From: an uncultured Clostridia bacterium
Lineage (GTDB): Bacteria; Bacillota; Clostridia; UBA1381
NCBI GenBank assembly: GCA_959602045.1
Contig: CAUGRT010000020.1
Span: 1 to 47,054, forward strand
Direction: 5' to 3'
Length of the DNA stretch: 47,054 bases
Below are positions 18,410 through 28,159 of this stretch, one piece after another. Under the pieces are notes generated by a model. It was not told the DNA's origin. It did not search any database and worked only from the letters and a program-made list of their open reading frames with translations. The stretch's first letter is position 1. Every line of letters begins with the position of its first letter. Made by a program: the position numbers and the translations under genes.

Positions 18410-18485
18410 TCCTTTCTGTCGGGGTTTCTTCATGCAACCGTAAAACGGATCGCTTTCCGATCTGCAAAATTCCTTATGGGTAAAG

Positions 18486-18533
18486 TCGAAAACCAAAGCA
18501 CCGTTCTATGTGCATAGGATGGCGCTTTGGTGT
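18486..18533 (-). terminator. Hairpin between the two module proteins, possible partial terminator
   Basis: Arms ACCAAAGC (18492-18499) and GCTTTGGT (18524-18531) enclose an inner hairpin CTATG/CATAG. On the minus strand the stem is followed by TTTTCGACTTT, a weak T tract. It sits in the 163-bp gap after the 811-aa protein and before the 1424-aa protein, so it could lower expression of the downstream part of the operon. Full termination is not certain. Confidence 0.5.
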
Positions 18534-18572
18534 TCGATATAAGTTCACCCGTCTGTCAATTTCAAGCTCAGA

Positions 18573-21008
18573 TTATTTTTCGGCATTCACCTTTTGGGAT
18601 AATGTCGTCATCGCATCTCCCCATACGAAAACCGTCACCTTCGTAATGTCTGTGCCCTCAATCTTCATTTCTCCTGTTGTCACTCTTTGTCCCGCAGTGT
18701 TTGCCGGTATTGTCACAGGACTTATTTTCACATCCACAAGCTTATTGTGGATGTCATATCCTGCCAGATAAAGAACTGCCTTTGCCGGTGCTTTGCCCGA
18801 TGTAAGTTCTACCGAGCCTAAAACACTGCTGACCTCGCTCAGCGAAACATCAGAGGTTCCGTCAATATCCTGTACAATATCCCCGTTGGAATCCTCGATG
18901 GATAAAAGCTCCGCATCTGCATCCACCGATTCCACCGGAATGGTGTACACATTACTTTCTTTTTCCTGACCCCATGTATTGTAAACGCTTAACGGCTTAA
19001 TGACAAGCTTAATATCGGAACCAAGATAATCCGCATTATACGCCAGTGCCGGAATCGTTTCTCCGACGTTAAATCTTCCCGTTTCTACTGTGTTGCTGCC
19101 GACAATGTATTTATATAAGCCGGCATAAGGCAGCCTGCTGGCTACGGCAACATTGACCGTCATTGGGCTGTCGGCTGTCAAACCGCCAATCGTAATTGCG
19201 TCAATTACCGCGTCCTCCTGCACCTCTTTTACGGTGAAATCCGTAAAATCAAAAGAACCGGAGGTCAAATAATTTCCGTTTTCATCTGTCATTGTAATAC
19301 CTACCGGCTGTTCTGCCGCAGCGGACGGAGTTACGCCGGAAGCGGTGATTTTGCTCCAGCCTTTTCTTGTAACTGCCGTCTGCGCCGGAATAATGCTGTT
19401 TCCGACTACAAAGGCAAAGTTTCCTGCGGTTTCGGTTTTCACCCATGCGGAAAAGTTATAAGCTTTACTGCTGTCTAATGTGCAGTTCTGATATACATAA
19501 TCACTATCCTCATTGGAAAGATCAAAGCTCCCCCACGCCTTACTGTTATCATAAGTCACATCCGGTACATACGTTTTATTTTCCACATTGGTTTTTGCGC
19601 TGAAGCCTGCATTATGCGTCCAGCCGCTTGTTTCGGCAACACCGCTGTTATAATGCGGATCGTCACAGCTTCTGGGGTTCTTGCCGCTCCAGTCATTATA
19701 GACCATCATATTGATGAAATGCGGATTGCTGATCAGATTATCGGACGCTTCTTTTATGCTGACATCCGCCACATAAAATGTTGAATTGATGGTTGCGGAT
19801 TCATCCTGATTAATCTCCGTTGATGCGTCAGCATTGTAACGCAGCACAAACTGACCGTCCAGTGAACTGATTGTATTGCTGAGAATAAATTTAATATTCG
19901 TCCATTCTCCCTTTCTCGCATAGGTCACACCTGCCTGCACCCAATTCTGTCCGTAATAGTACCAATTCAGAACATTATTCGTTCCTGCGCTGAACCAGAA
20001 CGGGATGAATTTACAGTATTCACTGCTATACTCCGAATTATTTTCCGTCGTTTCACCCTTAACCCACATGGAGATTTCATAGGATTTTCCCGATTGCATC
20101 GCCATGCGCTGTTCAAACGGCAAGACCGCGCCGACCGTCTGATGTCCGGCAATTTTTCTTACCGTACTGACATTCGGAAAATCACCGGACGCAACCAAAT
20201 CGGCAACCCCCTCCGCCTGTGCGTCAAAGCTGACAATCTGCGGATCAAGCGTTTGATTCCAATTCCAGTACTTTCCGTTATTATCAAAATGCGGATTTAA
20301 TCCACCGTCAACGGCTGTCAGTGATAGTTCATCCAGATAATAGCTTGCCGCCTGATTCGCATTTCCCACACGGAAAATCAAACCATACCGGTCGTAAAAA
20401 GAATCCGCTTCCGCAAAGCCATAGTCAAAGCTTGATGCCGCCGCTTGCTGATCAGCTGTCAGACACGGCTGAAAATATACATCAATTTTATACCAGTCAT
20501 CCGCACTGAGCTTAACCGTTCCCAGAGTCGTATTGATGGTGTTTCCGGTTTCCGAAGAACCCAGCACATTCCAGTTCCAGCTCCATTTATCCCAGCTGTC
20601 CGAATTGGTTAAAACGATTCCCAGTGTCGTATCACCGCTGTGTTCCGACGCCAGCTTCACAGCGCCGGTCAAATGATACCATTGATTTCTTCTTAATTTT
20701 AAAACCGGTCTGCGTTCGGATTGCTCATTCGCCCGATTCTGCGTTACCTTTAAGCTTCCCCAACTATTGTTATAGGTATTTGCCGGGTTGGTGTTTAATT
20801 CATACTTAAAATCTTTCGAAGAATCCCAAGACCCATCATCCGATAACATGCCCGTAACGTCAGAAGCCAGATCAAAACTGCCGTACCGAATCAGATTTCC
20901 TGAAATATCGTCCGCGGTTGCTCCGGCAGAAACCGCAGCCGAAGCCGGTATGGCAAACGTTGCCGCAATACCGATTGCACTGATTAGAGAAATCACCTTT
21001 TTAAACAT
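18573..21008 (-). CDS. Secreted CBM4/9-like module protein (A-B-C cassette)
   Basis: An 811-aa exported protein with signal peptide MFKKVISLISAIGIAATF...PASA. The order is module A (about 30-230, starting NLIRYGSFDL), module B (about 230-400, with DLVASGDFPNVS), module C (about 400-590, starting NLISNPHFI), an Ig-like region, and the C-terminal domain ending VTVFVWGDAMTTLSQK. This is a single copy of the cassette doubled in the next gene and fused to an enzyme in the one after. No active-site motif is evident, so binding of polysaccharide is the likely job. AAGGAAAGGGTG lies before the chosen ATG; the longer reading runs into the 143-bp spacer and has no ribosome site. That spacer shows no convincing promoter. 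Confidence 0.8.
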   Translation of the reverse strand: MFKKVISLISAIGIAATFAIPASAAVSAGATADDISGNLIRYGSFDLASDVTGMLSDDGSWDSSKDFKYELNTNPANTYNNSWGSLKVTQNRANEQSERRPVLKLRRNQWYHLTGAVKLASEHSGDTTLGIVLTNSDSWDKWSWNWNVLGSSETGNTINTTLGTVKLSADDWYKIDVYFQPCLTADQQAAASSFDYGFAEADSFYDRYGLIFRVGNANQAASYYLDELSLTAVDGGLNPHFDNNGKYWNWNQTLDPQIVSFDAQAEGVADLVASGDFPNVSTVRKIAGHQTVGAVLPFEQRMAMQSGKSYEISMWVKGETTENNSEYSSEYCKFIPFWFSAGTNNVLNWYYYGQNWVQAGVTYARKGEWTNIKFILSNTISSLDGQFVLRYNADASTEINQDESATINSTFYVADVSIKEASDNLISNPHFINMMVYNDWSGKNPRSCDDPHYNSGVAETSGWTHNAGFSAKTNVENKTYVPDVTYDNSKAWGSFDLSNEDSDYVYQNCTLDSSKAYNFSAWVKTETAGNFAFVVGNSIIPAQTAVTRKGWSKITASGVTPSAAAEQPVGITMTDENGNYLTSGSFDFTDFTVKEVQEDAVIDAITIGGLTADSPMTVNVAVASRLPYAGLYKYIVGSNTVETGRFNVGETIPALAYNADYLGSDIKLVIKPLSVYNTWGQEKESNVYTIPVESVDADAELLSIEDSNGDIVQDIDGTSDVSLSEVSSVLGSVELTSGKAPAKAVLYLAGYDIHNKLVDVKISPVTIPANTAGQRVTTGEMKIEGTDITKVTVFVWGDAMTTLSQKVNAEK

Positions 21009-21151
21009 CTTTACACCCTTTCCTTTCTTTGCCAAACGCACCATTCCCAAGACGTGAAGAAAATCCCTTATTTTTAAAGCTTCAAAATTTTTTCCCGTCT
21101 TCGTTATCATAATATTTTTTATAAGTGTCCTCGCTTAAATTGTACTGTTTT

Positions 21152-24100
21152 TTATAAAAGCCCTGCCAACCTTATCAACAAGGCAGCCGCTTCTTGCAGG
21201 CTTACAGCGTCCGATGGTCTGAACATCGCATTGTTATCGCCCAAATAGATTTTTGCGCCCAAAGCTTTTTCAACATAGGGAATCGCCCAAGCCTTGATCT
21301 GACCGGCATCTGCAAATACAGAGCTGTCCTGTTTTTCCGGAATAATGCCCCGATATTCCAAAGCATTCACCAATATAGCCGCCGCTTCTTCCCGTGTAAT
21401 ATCGCTGTCGCAATCAAATTGCCCGTTTTGCATCAGATTTTTATCTACAATTCCTTTGCTCATTGCATTCAGAACAAAATTTTTATAGATACTATCCGAC
21501 ACAAATGCAGCGTCCATACCGCTCACGTCCGCCTCGGTTTTCAATGCTCTCAGAACAAACGCGGTAAATTCTCCTTTTGTCACGCCCTTATGATCGGAAA
21601 TTGCCCGAAGCTCTTCCTCGGAAATATATCCCCGATCAATGACCTGATCCAAATCGGAAACCGCCGCTTGAATCGGCGCTGAAACCTTGCCGGAGGATTC
21701 ATCCAATACCATCTTTCCGTCATAGCAAATAACGCCGAAATATCCCTTTTCCTGAATTGCATTTTCGGTGGTATCCAGATAATTGATCACCTGCATGCCA
21801 TTGATTACCACAATAATTCTTACGCCGTTTTCTTCTGTCAGCGCACCGATTTTGATGTTATTTCTTTCGCGGAATCTGTAATATGTATTCTGAATCGCCT
21901 CGCCGGCAATCGCGTCATATCCCGAAAGCGTTCCGTAATACAGGTATCTTTGCGAATCCTTGAACATCTGCAATTCAACGCAATCGGGCTTTAAGCCGAT
22001 AAAATATGCCGTATTTCCCGAAAGAGGATTCACATCAAAGCTCTTTGCGCGCAGCAAAATCGTGGGCCATCCGTCATCTGCTTCAATCGTGAAATCAAAG
22101 TCCAGAATCTCGTTTCCGTATTTTCTGCCGCTATAAAGCGCATAACCGCCGTTCGTCTGGAATGCGATGCTTTTATCTCCTCGTTTTTCTTTTCCCCATT
22201 CAACATTCCACGCCGAAAGATTATTGAAAATCTCGCCGATTTTGACGGTATTGTACTGCGATAAATCCAGAATATTCGTACTTTTTGAAACAATCTTTTT
22301 GGTAAAGTGCTTTGTCTTTCCCATATACTCCGTTTCAACAATCAAATTTGCTTCGCCGCTGCCTGTGATAGCCGCCTTTCCGTTTTCGTCTATCGTGAAT
22401 ACTGCCGGGTTATCGGTTTGGTAGGTAACGACCGGAGAGGAAATTGTTTTTCCGAGCGTTGTTTTTGCCGACACCTTGAAATTCGGACGATCACCAACAA
22501 CAAACTCGCTGTCTTTATTTTCATACAGTACTTCGCTGATCTCATCGCCGACATAGACCGTAATATTCTTTTTGACTTCAAAGCCATCCTTTTCCGCTGC
22601 AATACACAATGTCGCTTTCCCGATACCTACACCGTAAACAGTATCCTTTTCCACTCTTACAATATCGGGATGATCAGAAGTCACCGACACCGCCACATCT
22701 TGAAATTCCTGACAATAATCATTAAAAACGCGATAGGATATTTTGCTGTTTTCTCCCGGTGCAAGATTAATCTCCGAATTTGTTTCAATAAAAGAAACTG
22801 CATCGCGCGGAACAATCCCGTTTAATCGCCGCGAGTATTCCGCCTCCAAACCGGCATTTCGAATCACCGCCAGCGCCTCATCATTCCAGTTTCGATCCGG
22901 AACATAATGCGTATTTTCGATGCTGCATTCTGTCCCTTGAACATACGCCTCCTGCGTGGTCGTATAGGTGTTATTGACTTTCACATGATAGATGGTCGGC
23001 TGATGAATATGAACAAATCTGACCTTTGTGCCATATCCGCCGATAGAATCCTCATCAATGTCAATAACGTTTGTATCAAAATCCCAGTATGTCGAACCCT
23101 CATCCGGATAAAGCGCCATCCCGAGCTTTCCGATGTCCTTGATATAATTTTCACTGCATTGGTTCATCTGACTTAAGCTGCCGCCCGTTGCCCCAAGCAT
23201 ATAGATTCCGCCGCCATCAACCATGCTTCCGATACCGATATTGTGTATGTAGTTATATTTTATGGAAATATCCCGAATCGTTGTTCCCTGCGTATCATTC
23301 GCATAACCGCTGTTGGACGCCCATGTTGCCCATCCCCATCCCAATGAGATAGCGCTATAGGGCGTATATGATATTTCGTTATGCTGAATTTTTGTATCGT
23401 TGATATACCCCAGGAAAAGCGCGCACGAACCCTCATAAATCCTGCTGACATCGGTAATCAGATTGTTCATGATGTGGTTGCCCATGGTATAATATTTCTT
23501 ATCGTTCGGTGCACTGAAAAAGGAAGATTCGTTCACTTCGCCGACTGAAATTCCGCTCGCATAGGTATCATGAACATAATTTCCCGTAATCGGAGAATTT
23601 TGAACGGCATTGGAATATTTTAACCCTGCACCGCCGGAAAGTGAAAATTCACATCGGTCAAATCCACAGTTCTCGGCATATTGTACATTGACAATGCCCG
23701 GATTGGTAAACTCTCCGGTTGTAAAATTATCCGAAAACCAGCGCATCGGAATATTTGCCTGCCGATCGTAAATTCCTCTGGTTCTCGAAACGAATTTCCA
23801 ATCGGAATGTTGAAAGCTGATATTCTCAAACACGATTCCATCAACCTTATGATCCGCGTCACTTCCCTGAATTTCAATCACCGATTCCAGTTTCGGCAAA
23901 ACAGCGTCTGCCGTTTCCATGCTTTCCCCATCTCGCGGAATATAGTAGATCGTATCCGTACTTTTATCAATATAAAATTCACCCGGCTGATCCAAAAGCT
24001 CATATGCATTTTCAAAATAAAACGGATTCGTTTTAATCATCGTCGCAAACTGAAAGGAATTAATGGTAGCAAACAATCCGTTCGGCGTAATATATGCCAC

Positions 24101-24703
24101 ATCCCCGTCCCGAACAATACTGTCCACGAATACTCTCGGTGTTGCCCATAAATTGGAATACACCAATTCAATTTCCGTCTTATTTTTCCAGTCCGCCAGT
24201 TCTGTATAGGTTGTGACATAGCCGCCTTTATCCCGCGTAAAGCTCATTTGGTCGTTTAACCACCAATCCTCACTCCGCGCGCGTACCGCACACTCGCCAT
24301 TGACAAAAAATGCTCTTGCGTCAATTCCCTTTGCGCAGGCGGAATAAATATTTTTTTCCGGATCACTGAGCTTCCATCCGGTTATTTTCTCGCCGCCGCT
24401 GATGACAGGCGCGGTCTGCCCTTCTCCCCGGTAAATAATTTTATGCCCGTTGGTCGCCGAATCCCTTTGCGTAAAGGTGATTGTTTCCGGAACGCTGTAC
24501 TCTCCGCTTTTGATATGAACAATAATATCTTCTTTCATATCGGAGTTGATCGTCCTGATATATTCTTTCGCCGCCTCCAAAGAACGAAATGTCGTTCCGC
24601 TGCCGCTTGCACCGCTGTCAATATAGAGATCCTGCGCATTTGCCGATACATTCATCATCGCACCGGAAAACATGAGCAAAAGTAAAAATACTATTTTTTT
24701 CAT
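21152..24703 (-). CDS. Cell-wall-anchored GH141-like beta-helix protein with SLH repeats
   Basis: An 1183-aa exported protein. A signal peptide is followed by a beta-helix enzyme region to about residue 640, with FVNGECAVRAR, LGWGW, VDGGGIY (Asp about 496) and YPDEGSTYWD (Asp about 534), clearly related to the 1218-aa protein downstream. Next come two bacterial Ig-like domains (about 650-830), a LamG-like sandwich (about 850-1005) and SLH repeats to the end (for example NNAMFRPSDAVSLQEAAALLIRLAGLL split across the last repeat). The catalytic family is inferred; relatives act on fucose-containing or xylan-type glycans. It is the only wall-anchored beta-helix protein of region 1, so it may make the first cut. 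AAAGGA lies ten bases before the chosen ATG; a TTG three codons upstream is too close to it. Confidence 0.85.
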   Translation of the reverse strand: MKKIVFLLLLMFSGAMMNVSANAQDLYIDSGASGSGTTFRSLEAAKEYIRTINSDMKEDIIVHIKSGEYSVPETITFTQRDSATNGHKIIYRGEGQTAPVISGGEKITGWKLSDPEKNIYSACAKGIDARAFFVNGECAVRARSEDWWLNDQMSFTRDKGGYVTTYTELADWKNKTEIELVYSNLWATPRVFVDSIVRDGDVAYITPNGLFATINSFQFATMIKTNPFYFENAYELLDQPGEFYIDKSTDTIYYIPRDGESMETADAVLPKLESVIEIQGSDADHKVDGIVFENISFQHSDWKFVSRTRGIYDRQANIPMRWFSDNFTTGEFTNPGIVNVQYAENCGFDRCEFSLSGGAGLKYSNAVQNSPITGNYVHDTYASGISVGEVNESSFFSAPNDKKYYTMGNHIMNNLITDVSRIYEGSCALFLGYINDTKIQHNEISYTPYSAISLGWGWATWASNSGYANDTQGTTIRDISIKYNYIHNIGIGSMVDGGGIYMLGATGGSLSQMNQCSENYIKDIGKLGMALYPDEGSTYWDFDTNVIDIDEDSIGGYGTKVRFVHIHQPTIYHVKVNNTYTTTQEAYVQGTECSIENTHYVPDRNWNDEALAVIRNAGLEAEYSRRLNGIVPRDAVSFIETNSEINLAPGENSKISYRVFNDYCQEFQDVAVSVTSDHPDIVRVEKDTVYGVGIGKATLCIAAEKDGFEVKKNITVYVGDEISEVLYENKDSEFVVGDRPNFKVSAKTTLGKTISSPVVTYQTDNPAVFTIDENGKAAITGSGEANLIVETEYMGKTKHFTKKIVSKSTNILDLSQYNTVKIGEIFNNLSAWNVEWGKEKRGDKSIAFQTNGGYALYSGRKYGNEILDFDFTIEADDGWPTILLRAKSFDVNPLSGNTAYFIGLKPDCVELQMFKDSQRYLYYGTLSGYDAIAGEAIQNTYYRFRERNNIKIGALTEENGVRIIVVINGMQVINYLDTTENAIQEKGYFGVICYDGKMVLDESSGKVSAPIQAAVSDLDQVIDRGYISEEELRAISDHKGVTKGEFTAFVLRALKTEADVSGMDAAFVSDSIYKNFVLNAMSKGIVDKNLMQNGQFDCDSDITREEAAAILVNALEYRGIIPEKQDSSVFADAGQIKAWAIPYVEKALGAKIYLGDNNAMFRPSDAVSLQEAAALLIRLAGLL

Positions 24704-24721
24704 CGACCGCAAATCCTTTCG

Positions 24722-26176
24722 CTATTTTTTCTGTTTCCACGCATTAATCTGCTCCTGGAGATTATCCAAAATCTTCTGAACCCCTGCCGCTTCCAATTTA
24801 TTCAGCATTTCCGTCAATTTCGCATCCGTATCGCCAAAGCCGTTATTAAAATCACTCATATACTCATCAATAACCGACTTGCAGTTATTGATCTCCAAAG
24901 AGATATCCGTTGTCTTTGGGGTAAACGCAATCAATCTTGAAACCTTCGCTTCATTATTCATCTTCTGCGTATCCTCCCAAACCGTACTCTCCTGACCGTC
25001 AAGAAGATAGGTATTATAGACGTTTCCGAACACCCACTCATAATTGGTATATTCCTGATCTAACTCTTTCTTGATGTGCTTGTCGTCCACCTTGACATAA
25101 TTTTTACCCTCGATTCCGAAAGTCAGCATATTGATTAATTCAGAGGTGGTATTGACATATTCCAGCAGCTTCAAAGCTTCTTCCTGATGCTTGGATGTCG
25201 CGCTGATCGCATTCATCGTCGCCGTTACGCCGCTTCGTGTCAGATATGCGTCGGAAAGCGGCTGCGCCACCATATCACATTCCTTAGATACCGCAAGCGC
25301 CTCTGTCAGACCCGGCTTATAGGTCATAATCTCAAACGGCAGCAGCTCCGGATTGAACTTACTCCCCGGAACGGTATTCTGAACGCCTTTTACGGTATAT
25401 CCTTTTTCCGTCCATTCTTTTCTGGTTTTTATCAGATTCTTAAAATCTTCGGTTGCATACTGGTTGTAGACCTGAATATCATTTTCATCGCCCTCAAGCT
25501 GAACCGCTCCCGGTATTCCCGAACCTAAAATTTCTTCAAAGCCCATGCTGTATGTAAGATCGTTCCAGCTAAAGGATACGGTTGCTTTTTCCGGATGATC
25601 CTTTGCAAATTCAGACATGAATCCGGTAAAATCCTGATATTTTTTTGCGTCTTGAATGGTTGAGCCGTATTTATCATAATATTCTTTCGGAATTACCGCA
25701 CAGCTCGATCGCGCCATAATCTGCTGACTCGGCACGCCGTATATTTTTCCGTCTACCCGTGCGCCGTCCCAAATCTGCTGCGGAAGTACCTCTTTTAATT
25801 TCGGCGTGCTATCCAGCAAATCATCAATCGGCACAAACGCGCCGTTTGCTACATTTTGCACATAATCATTGAGCCAGTTCGACGTCCAGCATATGTCAAA
25901 TTCCTCGCCGCTTGAAATAATCAGCTTCATTTTTTCGCCGTATGCTCCTGTTTCCAGCGGAATAAAATCCACTGTATACCCTAAATCGCGTTTTACCAGA
26001 TCGCTGGCAGCCTTATAGATTTCATCGCTCCCCTGCATGCCCGGAGTCCCGATAAAATACCATTTCAGATTGACCGCCTCCTGCTTTTTTTCTTGTCCGC
26101 AGCCGGCAAACATTGTCACACCCATGGCAGCTGCAAGAAGCATACTGACCATTCTCTTTCCCATTTTTTTTGACAT
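24722..26176 (-). CDS. Sugar ABC transporter solute-binding lipoprotein (family 1, LipO-like)
   Basis: A 484-aa lipoprotein. MLLAAAMGVTMFAGC is a lipoprotein signal with the lipidated Cys at about residue 26, followed by a charged linker and a solute-binding fold (LKWYFIGTPG, then SGEEFDICWTSNWLNDYV, then KIYGVPSQQIMA). The long form and the phrase GVPSQQ are typical of binding proteins paired with LplB/LplC permeases, which carry complex oligosaccharides. Both permease genes lie just upstream; the gap to the nearer is 42 bp. No ATPase gene is in the window; such systems often share one encoded elsewhere. I chose the ATG ten bases after AAAGG; another ATG three codons earlier has the ribosome site touching it. 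The ligand is unknown, probably a fucosylated oligosaccharide from context. Confidence 0.92.
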   Translation of the reverse strand: MSKKMGKRMVSMLLAAAMGVTMFAGCGQEKKQEAVNLKWYFIGTPGMQGSDEIYKAASDLVKRDLGYTVDFIPLETGAYGEKMKLIISSGEEFDICWTSNWLNDYVQNVANGAFVPIDDLLDSTPKLKEVLPQQIWDGARVDGKIYGVPSQQIMARSSCAVIPKEYYDKYGSTIQDAKKYQDFTGFMSEFAKDHPEKATVSFSWNDLTYSMGFEEILGSGIPGAVQLEGDENDIQVYNQYATEDFKNLIKTRKEWTEKGYTVKGVQNTVPGSKFNPELLPFEIMTYKPGLTEALAVSKECDMVAQPLSDAYLTRSGVTATMNAISATSKHQEEALKLLEYVNTTSELINMLTFGIEGKNYVKVDDKHIKKELDQEYTNYEWVFGNVYNTYLLDGQESTVWEDTQKMNNEAKVSRLIAFTPKTTDISLEINNCKSVIDEYMSDFNNGFGDTDAKLTEMLNKLEAAGVQKILDNLQEQINAWKQKK

Positions 26177-26218
26177 TTTTTTCATCCCTTTCCGTGCCAA
26201 CGGCACAAACCTTACTTT

Positions 26219-27091
26219 TTATCCTTTTACGGCGCCTACCGTAATTCCCTTAACAAAGTACCGCTGAAATATTAAAAATACAAAAATCATCGGTCCCGCC
26301 GCAACAACGCAGGTTGCCATACGCAGCGACTCGCTCGGCGCTGTATCGGTAATCACCACGCCCGACCGCGAAGCCGTCTGCAAAAAATCCAGACGCTGCA
26401 TGATGCATTGCAATAAATATTGCAGCGTATATAATGACGGATTCGTGAAATAGAGCATGGCATTGTACCAGTCATTCCAGTAGGTTAATACAATAAAGAC
26501 ACCCACCGTTGCGACGCCGCTCCTCGCAATCGGTAAAACCACTCTGAAAAATGCACTGTATTCGTTCGCACCGTCAATCTTTGCCGCTTCAATGATTTCA
26601 AACGGTACGGATTTAAAGAACGATTTCAACAAGAAAATGTTCCACTGTCCGATACATAGCGGTAAAATAATCGCCCACACCGTATTGGATAAATTCAGAT
26701 ACTTGCTGATGAGCATATACGTCGGCACCAATCCACCCGAAAACAGCATGGTAAAATAAATAAAAAATGAAAGTCCCGACGACAGCTTGAAATCGCGTCT
26801 GGATATGGCATAAGCGAACATCGAACCGATAAACAGACTTAATACCGTGCCTACGACCGTTATGAAAATCGTCATTTTATACGATTGCAGAATCGTGCCG
26901 GGGGTTTTGAAAAGCACCCGATACGCTTCCGCGCTGAATACCTTCGGTATGATACTATAGCCAAATTGCAAAATGCTGTCCTCCGAAGAAAGTGATACCG
27001 AAATTACCACTAAAAATGGAACGATACATAACAGCACAAATATTCCCACAAAAATATAACTGAAAATCTCAATCTTTGAATCTTTTTTCAT
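26219..27091 (-). CDS. Carbohydrate ABC transporter permease, LplC/MalG type
   Basis: A 290-aa inner-membrane protein with six hydrophobic helices, the first at about residues 12-32. The loop that contacts the ATPase is visible as EIIEAAKIDGANEYSAFFRV followed by LPIA near residues 175-205, and the end reads QRYFVKGITVGAVKG, the usual finish of this subfamily. It pairs with the LplB-type permease 30 bp upstream to form the channel of the importer fed by the lipoprotein encoded 42 bp downstream. Length is normal and the reading frame is intact, in contrast to the first permease of region 3. Confidence 0.95.
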   Translation of the reverse strand: MKKDSKIEIFSYIFVGIFVLLCIVPFLVVISVSLSSEDSILQFGYSIIPKVFSAEAYRVLFKTPGTILQSYKMTIFITVVGTVLSLFIGSMFAYAISRRDFKLSSGLSFFIYFTMLFSGGLVPTYMLISKYLNLSNTVWAIILPLCIGQWNIFLLKSFFKSVPFEIIEAAKIDGANEYSAFFRVVLPIARSGVATVGVFIVLTYWNDWYNAMLYFTNPSLYTLQYLLQCIMQRLDFLQTASRSGVVITDTAPSESLRMATCVVAAGPMIFVFLIFQRYFVKGITVGAVKG

Positions 27092-27121
27092 TCTCCATCC
27101 ATCCTTTCCGTATTTACTGAA

Positions 27122-28066
27122 TTACAAAATACCGCTGCCCTCTTCAACCCGATTTGCCACAGCGTTGCTGATTGATACCAGAACCAGTCCGATCACCGAT
27201 TGACACAAACCGACCGCAGAAGAAATTCCGGCATTTCCTGTCACGCGAAAGGTTCTGTAAATGTAAGTATCCACAACATCAGTTACATTGATTAATGAGC
27301 CTGAATTTAACGGAAGCTGATAGAATAAGCCGAAATCCGCTCTGAAAATACTCCCGATAGCTAACAGAATCAACGTAATCATAACCGGCTTCAGCAGCGG
27401 CAATGTGATATACTGTATCTTTTTCACGCTCGTACACCCGTCAATTTCTGCTGATTCATAAAGGCTCGCGTCTATTCCCAGGATTGCGGAATAATAGATC
27501 AGTGAATTATATCCCGCGCCTTTCCATACGTTAAAAAATATCAGAATCACCGGCCAATACTTCGGCGTGTTATACCACGAAATCGGCTCTATGCCCATTT
27601 TCCGCAGTACGACATTGAAAATACCGTTATTATAATTCAAAAATGTCAGCGCCATAAACGAAACAATGACCCATGACAAGAAATACGGAAGAAACATCGC
27701 ACTTTGGTAAAATCTAAGCAATCCTTTCTTTGTCATATAAGAAAGCGCAATTGCAAAGGAAACCGAGAAAAACGTATTTAAAATAATAAATGCCGTATTA
27801 TACAACAGCGTGTTTCTTACCACTCTCCAGCAATCGGACGATTGAAAGAAAAATGCAAAGTTTTTAAATCCCACCCAGGCGCTTCCTAAAATCCCCTGGT
27901 TAATTTTAAAATCCTTGAATGCTATGACAACGCCGAACATCGGTATGTAGCAAAAAATAATCAGCGCCACTATGATCGGAATTGACATCACAAAAAGCTG
28001 TATCTGATCAATCGAAATCTTTTTTCTTTTCTGCACGGTTTTATGATTTGAAAGTTCACGTTTCAT
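27122..28066 (-). CDS. Carbohydrate ABC transporter permease, LplB/MalF type
   Basis: A 314-aa membrane protein. After a basic N-terminal segment comes the first helix (LFVMSIPIIVALIIFCYIP), then MFGVVIAFKDFKINQG, which is characteristic of LplB-like permeases. The ATPase-contact loop reads LYESAEIDGCTSVKKIQYIT followed by LPLLKPV. It heads the transcription unit of region 1, being the first gene after the promoter near 28.16 kb. AAGGAGATCAGGATAA precedes the ATG. Its neighbours complete a binding-protein-dependent importer without the ATPase. Confidence 0.95.
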   Translation of the reverse strand: MKRELSNHKTVQKRKKISIDQIQLFVMSIPIIVALIIFCYIPMFGVVIAFKDFKINQGILGSAWVGFKNFAFFFQSSDCWRVVRNTLLYNTAFIILNTFFSVSFAIALSYMTKKGLLRFYQSAMFLPYFLSWVIVSFMALTFLNYNNGIFNVVLRKMGIEPISWYNTPKYWPVILIFFNVWKGAGYNSLIYYSAILGIDASLYESAEIDGCTSVKKIQYITLPLLKPVMITLILLAIGSIFRADFGLFYQLPLNSGSLINVTDVVDTYIYRTFRVTGNAGISSAVGLCQSVIGLVLVSISNAVANRVEEGSGIL

Positions 28067-28159
28067 TTATCCTGATCTCCTTAAGCTGTTTCGGCTGATT
28101 GTAAAATTCATTTCAAAATCGTCTTTTACAATCCCCCGCCCAAACTATTTTATAAATTC

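Noticed and set aside
21009..21151. A separate promoter in the spacer before the 811-aa protein
   Set aside because: The A+T-rich spacer offers only poor -35/-10 pairs with wrong spacing (for example 19 bp), so I left it out.
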